The notes beneath the pieces are model-generated. The model did not search any database, had not been told where the DNA came from, and saw only the letters and a list, made by a program, of their open reading frames with translations. The translations under genes were made by a program, and so were the position numbers. A stretch of DNA of 64,000 nucleotides from Leptasterias polaris (lineage: Eukaryota; Echinodermata; Asteroidea; Forcipulatida; Asteriidae), in the NCBI GenBank assembly GCA_037783415.1, contig JAZGTN010000098.1, positions 1,178,001 through 1,242,000 on the forward strand, given 5' to 3'. This document shows positions 39,501 through 51,500 of this stretch, in pieces; within the stretch, counting starts at the first letter, position 1, and each line of letters opens with the position of its first letter.

Positions 39501-42500
39501 TCCATCCAAAGAATACTAAAGACACTTTTGTTTTTTTAAATGACCTATAGCAAGCCAAAAACATCCACAATGGCCTAATTGCATGACTCTGCTTACCACA
39601 TATTTTCGGCATGTGCGGTGCCCTGTAAAGCACATGACTCTATGGGCTGTAAGCACAGAAGTCCTTGGTAAGGAGAGCAATCAAATTGGACCAAGGGCCC
39701 AATTATCATAGAGCTGCTTAAGCAGAAAATACTGCTTAACAATTTTCTGCTAAGCAGAAATATGCAGGATACCAGTCACAAATGGTACACGTGGTATTGT
39801 ATTTTGGCTGGTAACTATATTCTTGTAAGCATAGCTATTTAGTGCTTAGCATTTCTATGAAATTGGGCCCAGTTCATGCAAGTACCGGTACAAGAGGTTA
39901 TATCCCATATAAGTGCTGACTAAGTGGTTAATTAGACATGCATCTTTTCAGCCTGACCAGCTGGTTTCCTATTTTTCTCTTCTTTTTTAGTTCCTTAGAA
40001 TCCTTTTTTCTAAAAACACTGTACAAAGTATTGTGTACCAGGCAGTTTCCTCTTTTATTAATGTCTGGTCATCAGTGGTACCCAATCTATACAATCATGC
40101 CATTGGCTTTGCAATGGCATTCTTGTGTGATTTATAACTAGTAGTTTTTAACCACTACACTAACAGTCATTTCTTAATCCTGACTCGTTCCCCACCCACC
40201 AGTTACATTTATACCCAACAAGGTCAGGAATTTCAACATTGAGTAACATACACCTCGGTACAATTTGCGAGTACACCAACTCCCAGCAGGTTGGTTACCA
40301 GCTTTGATCCGCTCACCCTGAAACACTAGCTCATTGTTATTTTGGAGATTCCTCTCTTCTACTGGTGATGGTTTTATCAAATTGATAGTTTCAATCTTCT
40401 GCCTGATGAACATATGGAGAAGTTGAAAGAGTGTTCTTCCAAGTGGTTCAATATTTGTGTAGTGTCTGACCAGTTTAACTAGATTTCTATGGTAACTGGT
40501 TGGTATTTGGTGAAATGATCGGTATTTGTTGACTGGTAATTATTTGGTGAAATGATTGGTATTTGGTGAAATGATTGGTATTTGGTGAAACGCTCGGTAT
40601 TTGTTGACTGGTAATTTGTTGGTGAAATGATTGGTATTTGTTGAAATAATTGATATTTGGTGAAATGATTGATATTTGGTGACTGGTTGTTTTTGTGTGA
40701 AATGATTGGTATATAGTGAAATTATAGGTGTTTGATGAAATGATTTGTTTTTGTTGAAATGATTGGTGTTTGATGAAATGATTGGCATTTGGTGACTGGT
40801 TGTTTTTGTGTGAAATGATTGGTATTTGGTGAAATGATTGGTATTTGGTGAAACAGCCTTTTCACTTTATTTCTAAGCTGAGTTATTCTCCAGGAGATGT
40901 TTTCTTGGCTGATTGGGGAAGGTGCATGTCTACCTCATTAAATGCAGTTTGTGCACACTTTTTTCTTTCAAAAATGTATCATTATATTTTTTGGACTAAA
41001 GTGATTTTCCAGAATTCATGGGAAGTAGTTAGTTCATGGAGTCAACAGAGATGTCAAATCTGTGAAAAGTGCTGATTTATTTATATTTACTTTTTGTAAA
41101 ATTTCTGTTTCTGAAGTTTAAAAGAAGCTCACCGTCTATGAACAAATGTTATCATCAATGATCATAGCTCTCATTAACTCTTACCTCCATTACTTGTGGC
41201 AGCAGCAGTCTGGATAGAAAAAGTGTAAACTTTGTTTCGATGTCCATTGGCATAAAGACTGAATTATTCAGTTGTCAAGGGAGTGTACAAATGTAGCGGC
41301 TAGGGCTGTGGCTATTGGCTTTTGCAATCATCTGGGCCCAGTTTCATAGAGTTGCTCACCAGACAATGTTGCTTAACTACAATTTTCTGCTAAGCAAAAC
41401 TAAACAGGACACCGGTCACAAATTATATGTTTGACATGGTATTTTGGCTGGTAACCTTATTCTGGTAAGCAAATTTTGTTGTGCTGAGCTACTTTTTGTG
41501 CTTCAGCATTTCTCTGAAACCAAAGCCACCAAGTTGACTGCTGACACTTGTCATCCAATTTCGAAGCTTAGTGCAGGAGAAGTGAAGTTCCCACAATAGA
41601 ATTTCAGCAGAAGTGTTTTTATTTGATTTTGGGTTGAACAAAGAAAAGTTGACTAGAGCGGGATTTGAACCAACGACCTCCGGTTTAACGTGCCGGCGCT
41701 CTACCAACTGAGCTATCTAGCCCTATGTTGGCGGTCTCCCTATTTTGTCAATATCTTTGTTCGGGGGGTGCCAGTCAGAAGCCATTCAACCGCAAACTGC
41801 CGTGTAGCCAGGGATCACACCCAAGTATACGATACAACCTGGGAAGTGGCAGTCAGGGGATCACCTGTTTTTATTTGTTAGGGTTAATTATGACTGTTGT
41901 CAATGATGACAAATGCTGATAAGGAATGATGACTGATTTGTATTTATCCATTTAATCATCTTCTCAGTTCCAAAGCTCCTTGAGCGCTGCTGAAGGTTCC
42001 TCAATTGACCTTGATCTTGGACCTCCATTAGATCCACCGAGTGCTATTAACTACAAAAACATCCAATTGGTAAGTAGGCTATCTTTGTATACACGTCTGC
42101 CATTGTACATGTACTTGCCCCTCAGTGTCCGTACCCTAGAAAATAAACACTTGTCATCTGGTATTTTTCCCATGTAAACTTACCAGCACCCTTATTTCTT
42201 CTAATTTCTAAGTAATGGTGTTTCTCGTTGTAGTGATTATTTCGGTTTTTGAGAAAGCTGTTAAAGGCTACCTTTTTGTTTTATTTATTACATGTAGGTT
42301 TTATTCGTCAAAAATTAGACTCTCTTGCAGATGTTCTTTACATAAGAATCACATATTTAATATAATAAAAATATATAATAAAACACATTTATGTTAGGCC
42401 AAATTAATTTGTTTTTAAATGCTCACAGGTGCTTAAAGGGTGTGTACAACATTGGTAATTGCCAAAGACCTGTATCCACACTTGATGTGACCCAACATAC

Positions 42501-45500
42501 ATGAAATAACAAACCTGTGAAAGTTTAAACATAATTAGTCATCAGAGTCACGAGAAAACAGTGAAAACCCTATTATATGTTTTAACTTTTCTTAAATATC
42601 TGATTTTATCCTGCGTGATAAAGACTATTGTTTTACTCATTTTATTAAAACTATGGCATTTCAAGCAAAACTATTTCAAAGGAACTTTTCAACTATGACC
42701 ATCTTTATACCATGTAAGTTATGTGCAAATCTGTGAACATTTGTATTTTCAATCTTACCAATGTAATGTACACACCCTTTAACAAAGATGTTTAATATGT
42801 GATACAATAGTTAAATTTATTAAAACTTTCTTCAAGACTCACCTAATGAAGACTTAATGAAAAGTTCCCGTCTATTGATGTGTCACTGCACCATGAGGAT
42901 CTTAAGATTGATATCGTCGCATTATAAATGCTCAGTATTATTATTTGTTAGAAAGGGGGAAAAATGAATTATTATAAAGAAAAAAACAATAAATTAATAG
43001 AAAATAAATAAATGAATTAATAGAAAATAAATAAGTGAATTATTAGAAAATAAATTATTTAATTAAAAGAAAATTAATTAATAGAACATAAATAAACGTA
43101 TACCCCCAAACTAGGAGATCAATAATAAACAAGTTTTCATGTTGTGAAAGCATTGTAACTAAAGTTGACAAATTCAAAAAGCTCAAACACAACATATAAT
43201 TTGGTTTGTGCTTGTGATCCAAAAAACAAGAGGCCCCTCTTGTGTTGTATGTTTTCCTCTTGGGTTCAGAATTAAAGGTGAAGTGTTGTCGTGATCAAAG
43301 CAGGCCTGTAGCTGAACATTGAAATATGAAATCTCACAGTTACTGCATACATGTACGTGCTCCCCTGTACCAAATCTATGGAGGATGCGCACGCATGCAG
43401 TAACCGAGTGAGAGCTCATAATTCCATGTATAGCCACAGGCCTGTCATGACGACACAGCACCTTTTACATGTACATGTATTTCACTATGCTTTAGAATAG
43501 ACCTTATGCATATGATTTCACAGAACTAGGGGGCCCTTCCTCATCATGTATTAGGTATGTGTCATATAACCCTTGCAACTTTTATCTAATATTACTCATC
43601 CAGATCTTGATTCGTTTGAGTAAGCTGTGTGTGTCTGATGGAAACGGCAGTCGCAAGAATCGTAAACATGAGCAGAGACTCCTGAGGAATATGGGCGCTC
43701 ATGCTGTGGTCCTGGAATTACTACAAATCCCATATGAGAAGGTATGAGAGAAGTACACCAGAGTTCAATCATGGTAGATTTGTACAGTGGTGTTTATTCA
43801 TGATAATGACATGTTTTGTATAGCAATTAAGACTCGTCTCCATGTTTAATACCTTGGGGGTAAATGTTCAACTTTAACTCTTCTACTCTTGGTTTGACCA
43901 ACCATTTAAAACCATTCAACTGCACTGGGTGTCTATGGTAGTGCAATTGTGCACGGAACTTTCTGTGTACTGTATGGATGCAATAATCACATGATATATT
44001 GCAGACTGGCATAGTTCAATAGTTCATCTGTCATTTAAAACCACATGGATGATATTGAATGGTCAGACAGTAGGAGGGTTGACTGTGAACTGTGTAGATG
44101 CATTCATCACATGGTATAATATTGCAGGCTGGCATAGTTTATCTATCATTTAAAACCACATGGATCATATTGAATGGTCAGACAGTAGGAGGGTCGACTG
44201 TGTACTGTGTAGAGTAGATGCATTCATCACATGTTATAATATTGCAGGATGGCATACATGTAGTTTATCTATCATTTAAAACCACATGGATCATATTGAA
44301 TGGTCAGACAGTAGGAGGGTTGAATGTGAACTGTATAGATGCATTCATCACATGCTATAATATTGCAGACTAGCATCTATAGTTCATCTATCATTTAAAA
44401 CCAAATGGATCATATTGAATGGTCAGACAGTAGGAGGGTTGACTGTGAACTGTGTAGATGCATTCATCACATGTTATAATATTGCAGGCTGGCATAGTTT
44501 ATCTATCATTTAAAACCACATGGATCATATTGAATGGTCAGACAGTAGGAGGGTCGACTGTGTACTGTGTAGAGTAGATGCATTCATCACATGTTATAAT
44601 ATTGCAGGATGGCATACATGTAGTTTATCTATCATTTAAAACCACATGGATCATATTGAATGGTCAGACAGTAGGAGGGTTGAATGTGAACTGTATAGAT
44701 GCATTCATCACATGCTATAATATTGCAGACTAGCATCTATAGTTCATCTATCATTTAAAACCAAATGGATCATATTGAATGGTCAGACAGTAGGAGGGTT
44801 GACTGTGAACTGTATAGATGCATTCATCACATGCTATAATATTGCAGGCTGGCATAGTTCATCTATCATTTAAAACCAAATGGATCATATTGAATGGTCA
44901 GACAGTAGGAGGGTTGACTGTGTACTGTGTAGATGCATTCACAATCTCACATCATTATATCATATTGCAACTTGGTATAGTATATCTATCAATAAAATAT
45001 CCAGTCAGTTGTGGTTTTTATTTATTTTACCATTTATTTTTTATTATTTACTCTTCCAAAGAGCACTGATACCCGTATGAACGAGCTGATGCGATTGGCT
45101 CACGAGTTCTTGCAGAACTTCTGCTGGGGAAATCCATCCAATCAGGTCTTACTTCACAAACACATCGAGATGTTCCTCACACCAGGAGTAAGTACATATA
45201 CAACCAAAGAACTTTAAAAACTCAATTTAGAAGGAAACAATAAATCTAAGACTCCTGAAGGCGAGCAGAGTATACTGTTCGAAACGTTGAGACCACATTG
45301 AGCAAGTTCGATCAGGGTACAATCGTCGACTAGTGGTTAGTTCGTGACGTACGGAGCGCATGCGCGCTGAAATAAAAGTGCGAACGACTCTAGTCGTTGA
45401 GTGACCGTCTGTGAAAAAGATGGCGGCCGCCACGACGGCCTGTTTGTTTACGTTTTTGGATGACATGGACGATAGTGTGACACGGACGATAGTGTGACAC

Positions 45501-48500
45501 GGACGATATTTGCTTATTACTCACTTCTTCTGTGTTGATTCAACCATTGTAAGAATAACTGGTCCTCTCTGCACTGCAGCACACTGCGATATGACAAATT
45601 GCTATTGGTAACCAACGATGCGACCAACCTCGACCAGCCTCGATTGGATGGTCGCGAATAGTCGACTAGACTGGTCCAACTATCGTTGACTAGCGCGGGT
45701 TCGATCAGAGTTAGTCGAACTATGGTTAACTATGGTCGTTGATCGAACTAGCTCATTGGCTCTTTTCAGAGCCAACACTCTTCCAAAAGAGATTTTTCAT
45801 ATTGTTGTACCCGCAAGTTTATTAATTAAAGTTACTTCTAATTTAAGACACGTTGTTAAAAGACAATGGTGTTACTTGTTAGAGGACCATTTCTTTCATA
45901 CTTAAGCATGTTTTAGATGGTACAATTCAAGAGTAGAATGGTTCTGCTGAGTGACCTGGTCTGCTAGAATCAACCATAGATGTTTTGCACCAAAGTATAA
46001 AGCCATGGGTTATGAACACGTATCATGGAAAAATAGGAATGTCCCTGTATTTCTTGATTGTTTGCTGAACTCATCAATTGAGATAAGTTTATTTCTCGAT
46101 TGAATGTCCAATAAATACGCCTCATTAAAGTTATAGTGTCCTCTTCCTTTTAACTTTTGCTGCATTTTTTTAAAATCCAAGTGTAGATTTAATGTGATGA
46201 CAATCTGGGTATAAATGAAGCCTTATCGTTACTATGTACATCTCTATTTCCGTGCACAGTTGTTAGAGGCAGAGACAATGTGTCACATCTACATGGACAA
46301 TGTGCAGCTATGTAGTGAAGTCAATGAGCAGGTGGCCCAGCATTTTGTTCATTGTATAGCCACCCATGGAAGACATGTACAGTACTTGAAGTTCCTGCAA
46401 ACCATCGTCAAGGCGGACGGCCAGTACATCAGGAAAACCCAGGATATGGTCATGGCTGAGGTAGGTTGATCGGAGCTGCTGACCTTTTCAAATCTGGAGG
46501 CACTCATCACAAATATTCAATCTGTTGTTTTGGTTTTTTTTCCTTTATTATTTTCCAATAGGAAATGGTTTTCCTTTCAGATATTTTCATGGCACTGTTT
46601 AGCGCTTACTCTGTGTTTACGGTCGGTTAAGGGTAGTGCAGAATGTCTGTTAAGCAAGAATTGATCTGCTACTGTAAACACCAATTTTGGGCCCTTGATA
46701 TTCACCACCAAATTTTGTGTATGTTTTTACTGATTAAGTTTATTTTTGTTGTTCTGATTATATGGTTCTTACATAGACTTGCCTTTAGTATTTGTGATGA
46801 CAATATTAAAACACATTCTTGAAATTTCCAAAGCTTAAAGGTAAGGTTTTGTCAATGTTATTTTGTTTTATAGGCCAAATAGACTGTGCAAGTCTCGCGC
46901 GTATCCGAACGAGAAAACACGTCAAACGAAGAACATTTTTATTTCTGAAATTAAATCTTTGTTTTAAATTATATCTCATGACAAAATCTGAACAACAAAA
47001 ATAAATCATTACAATTTTATGAAAAGTTTTAGCTTTTGAAAAAAAAAATACAATAGTGTGTATATTATTATTGAAAAAAAAATTAAAACTCTGGGACAAG
47101 GATGCCTATTTGATGTTAACTTTTTAGAAACCCCTTACGCGGATTCGTGAAGGTCAAACGGGTCTTAAATGGACCCGTATCGGTTTTGCTTTGCAATTAC
47201 AGCATCTGGCGATTATAATTGCGTATCCAAAACAAGCGTTTACGTAAGTTTTATGATCGGAGGCGAGCACAAAATTCTTAATTTTTTGCAATAACCGGAA
47301 GCTGAGGTCAAGTTTAATTCTTGGGTTTTCTTCGTTATATTGTTGAATTGGTTTTACTTTCATATCTTGTTATCACTTAGTATTACATTCCCAACAACAT
47401 GTATACTTTTCTAGGTCATAACCTACGTTAAACTAAAATAGTTGACGAAACAAAATCTCGCCCACGTAAAACTCCATATGGTTGGGACCACTATGGTCCC
47501 GGAAGTTCGAATGCGCGCGAGACTTGCACAGTCTATTATCAATAAAGATACAATAAAAGTCGCCTTTGAAAGTTTCAGCTGAATATAGTGTCGGCTTGCT
47601 GAGAGAAAACTGCAAAAAGGTGTGACTGTATCTCTGGCCGCAGTATTCACAAATGGACACAACAGAAATTTAAATCTCTAAAAGTTACAGGAAAGCGATG
47701 TTTGGAGATTCAAATTTCTGTACATACCTTTATTGACTTTTTAATCAACACGGGCACTACAGATGAAATAAGGATGCTTACTACCATTATCGTCTTCATA
47801 ACAAGTAGGCCTTCTGAGAAAAATTACACAATTCTTTTTCCAGGGTCATTACCAAAGTATCCCCCTATCGCCTCGATCTAGCTCCTAGGATTTGTGCGCT
47901 ATATAAGAACCTATTATTATTATTTAAGATGCTATGTATTTGTTTTGTACATCCACAGCTGGTGAATGCCGGAGAGGACGTCCTCCTGTTCTACACAGAT
48001 AAGTCCTCCTTCCAGGCGTTTATTGAGATGATGAGGAATGAGAGGGAGAGAATTGATGCTTCAAGTCCTTCTCAGTATCACATTAATCTTGTCCATCTAC
48101 TGGCATGTTGCACTGAAGGCAAGAATGTCTACACAGAGATCAAATGTCACTCATTACTACCATTGGATGACATAGTTAGAGTCGCTACACACGAGGACTG
48201 CTTACCAGAGGTAGGTCATTCAGGTTGGCTCAGTGGTTTCTGTCCCTGCCTTTCACCTCTGTGGACCCTGGTTTGAATCCCACCTCAGACCTGACCCTTG
48301 TATGTGGATTGGGTTTTCAGTCTCTACCTGATTGCATGAGTTTTCCCTGTTTGGGGTTTTCCCTCCCACATCCCAAACTGGAGATTTCTTAATCATCTTC
48401 TCTACACAAGTATCTTCAGTATCTTCACCTTGTAGACCTTAGAAGTTGCTACATAAATGGATCGCATAATTCATAAAAACTTCAAAACCTTTCTTAAAAA

Positions 48501-51500
48501 TTGTTCTCTTTGTTCAAGTGTCTCGAGCACCTTATTAGTGGATATGTACGCTATATAAGACTCCAATATATTCAGGCCTGCGGTCGCAGTGCTGGTCGGT
48601 TTTGAGGGTCCCTTTGGTTTCATTACCAGAAAGATATACATATAACATAAATACTAATAATAGTAGCTTAAGATGTTATAATCTACACTTATACAGGTGT
48701 AGTACATCTTTGTTTTTTCAAAAGCAGTACATTTATTCCCATCTTCTGGTTTAAAAAAATTGCAACCAAACTGTAAACAATTCATCAAATTCGGTTGTCA
48801 CTTGTTTTTGAAAGCACCAACAACAAAATGTGTTTGTTTTGTTAGGGATTACGAGATTACTCATTTTTAGTGGCAATTAAATTATGCAGCAGTATTAAAA
48901 TGCTACTCTGTTGACTTTGACAGTATTACATACAGAAGTATTTCTCTTGAGGGTTAGTACATGTATAAGCGTTTACAATCAGTGAGCTCTCAGATGGAAA
49001 TATTTCTCTGGAGAATTGGTGCTGGTATAAACTTAACAATCAGTGAGCTTTCAGATGGAAATATTTCTCTGGAGAATTGGTACTGGTATAAACTTAACAA
49101 TCTGTGAGCTTTCAGATGGAAATATTTCTTTGGAGAATTGGTACTGGTATAAACTTAAGAATCTGTGAGCTATTTTGATTGAAACTTGTTAATGAAAGAC
49201 GTAAATGTTCATTAATAACTGGTGTTGTGATTGTCAAATATTTCAACAAGACTTTATAATACTCATATCCACAGGTGAAGAACGCCTACATTAACTTCTT
49301 GAATCACTGCTACGTTGATACTGAGGTAGAAATGAAGGAAATCTACACCAGCAATCACGTCTGGAATCTCTTTGAGAACTTTCTCATTGATATGGCCATG
49401 GTAAGTTCAATTCATGCCTAGGATTTGAAACTTTGCATTGTGGGAGTACAATCAGGTGAGGTTTGTGGTGACACCATGTGTAAAATCTCTTTTGAGTAGT
49501 GGTGGTTCTGAGAAGAGGAGTTATCCAAACCACCGGTTCTTCTTGGAGTTGTCCAAACCACTGGCTCTTCTCAGAGTTGTCCAAACCACCGGTTCTTCTT
49601 GGAGTTGTCCAAACCACTGGCTCTTCTCAGAGTTATCCAAACCACTGGCTCTTCTCAGAGTTGTCCAAACCACTGGCTCTTCTCAGAGTTGTCCAAACCA
49701 CCGGTTCTTCTCAGAGTTGTCCAAACCACTGGCTCTTCTCAGAGTTGTCCAAACCACTGGCTCTTCTCAGAGTTGTCCAAACCACTGGCTCTTCTCAGAG
49801 TTGTCCAAACCACTGGCTCTTCTCAGAGTTGTCCAAACCACTGGCTCTTCTCAGAGTTGTCCAAACCACTGGCTCTTCTCAGAGTTCTCCAAACCACCGG
49901 TTCTTCTCAGAGTTGTCCAAACCACCGGCTCTTCTCAGAGTTGTCCAAACCACCGGTTCTTCTCAGAGTTGTCCAAACCACTGGCTCTTCTCAGAGTTGT
50001 CCAAACCACTGGCTCTTCTCAGAGTTGTCCAAACCACCGGCTCTTCTTGGAGTTGTCCAAACCACCGGTTCTTCTCAGAACCACCACTACTCAAAGAGAT
50101 TTTATACATGGTGTCACCGCAAACCTCACCTGAACTTACGCTTAATGTTTAGTCTCTTCTACACTTGAAATAAACATCTCTGAATAAAGTCCTCTGGGAA
50201 TGACCTGCTCTAGATTATTTTTATATTAAATGGATGGAGGGATGTGAACCCAAGGTTACAGAGCTCCGAAGGTGCAAGATGTGGAACTGGAGCTCCATCT
50301 TATGTTGAAATGTGAACTACTTATGGTCGCCATTTCAGCAAGTAATTGTTTTGCTGTACTGTGTCATTGATAGCAATGGTTAATGTCTGCACTGATTTAT
50401 TTTGATCTAGTTCATTGAGTTTTTTTCCCATTGTGCGTCGCCGAGCACCGGTCGTTGAATCGTGAAGATGTCAGTGCAAAAGAGATTCTATAGAACCGAT
50501 CCTCAAATCACGAATCCATGAAAATGGTCATTGATAAAAATAAAATATCATTATTAATGGCAGAAATTAGGCAATAAGATCATCCAACACAGAATTTTGC
50601 AAACTTCGCTTCCATGGTTTTTGTGTGTGTATTTTTTGGCTGTGGCTCCTAAACTTGTGTACATACATACATGTGGGCTTGTGAAATAACCAAACTGTGA
50701 TTGAGTTTTCTTCTTGGAGATTGCCTTGAGCTGGTTGTAAATTGCCTTGTGTGACATGGTCTTTACTCTCCCATTGTTTCTTTGTGTAGGTGTGTAACGC
50801 TACTCATGATCGGAAGCATGCAGATCACATGCTAGAGAAGTATGTCACTGAGACTATTATGAACATCATAACGACATTCTTCAGCTCTCCGTTTGCTGAA
50901 CAGAGTACAACTGTCCAGGTATTACTGTTAACTATCGCCACAGGGAAAGTACATCATTGGTTATTGGAAAAGTGAACTAATTTCCATCCTCTGTTTTTTT
51001 TCAATGAACTTATCAGCCAATTAGCCTGTAAAACTGTTGGCAATTCAGTGGTCATGTTAACCCTTTAGAGACCATAGCGGCCACAAGCGGCTTGTACCAA
51101 AATGCCCATAGCGGCCGCAAACGGCCGCAAAGTTTAACCTACTTCTATTCACATAAAGAGGTCAAAGTAAAGGTCATGGCCACATACACAATTTTCCGAA
51201 GTAGTATGTTGACATAGTATCCCAATTTCTAAACAAGAAACTACATTTCCTCTTTCATTTTATTTATGTTGACATTTTTACTGACAAAATTTCAATAATA
51301 ATTATACGGAAATGAATGGTCTCTAAAGGGTTAAAGGAGAACAATTTCAAAAGAGTTCACGTTTTGTCAGGGATTTTGTGCATGTTCATATTGGGCTTAT
51401 TTTGATTGTGGCAATCTCTGAGGGATTGGTAGTGATGGTGTGGACTTTTTATTCAGTGAATTTTTCAGATTGAAACTAATCATGTAATTACCAGTCTTGT

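Larger units (their letters stand above)
39027..41967. other. 2.9 kb intron between exons 18 and 19
   Basis: Holds two AGAGCTGCTTA-family elements, a 19-20 bp minisatellite (40495-40855) and a long antisense Asn-like SINE (41640-41870). 39030-39690 and 39875-40490 show nothing I recognise. Confidence 0.7.

Noticed and set aside
41640..41722. Functional tRNA-Asn gene (minus strand)
   Set aside because: Good tRNA-like sequence, but repeated with the same flanks at three or more places, so part of a repeat.
45420..45500. Short new gene starting ATGGCGGCCGCC
   Set aside because: The frame closes after about 25 codons, and it lies inside an inverted-repeat element.
45758..45773. A histone gene near the stem-loop
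   Set aside because: No histone coding sequence can be read on either strand in the neighbourhood.
49505..50083. CRISPR-like regular repeats
   Set aside because: Units are head-to-tail without unique spacers, the genome is eukaryotic and no cas genes are present.
49438..50168. Three overlapping plus-strand frames of 189-231 codons, rich in Ser, Pro, Asn, Trp
   Set aside because: Product of the 28-bp array inside a foldback element; all three frames are open because the unit lacks stops.
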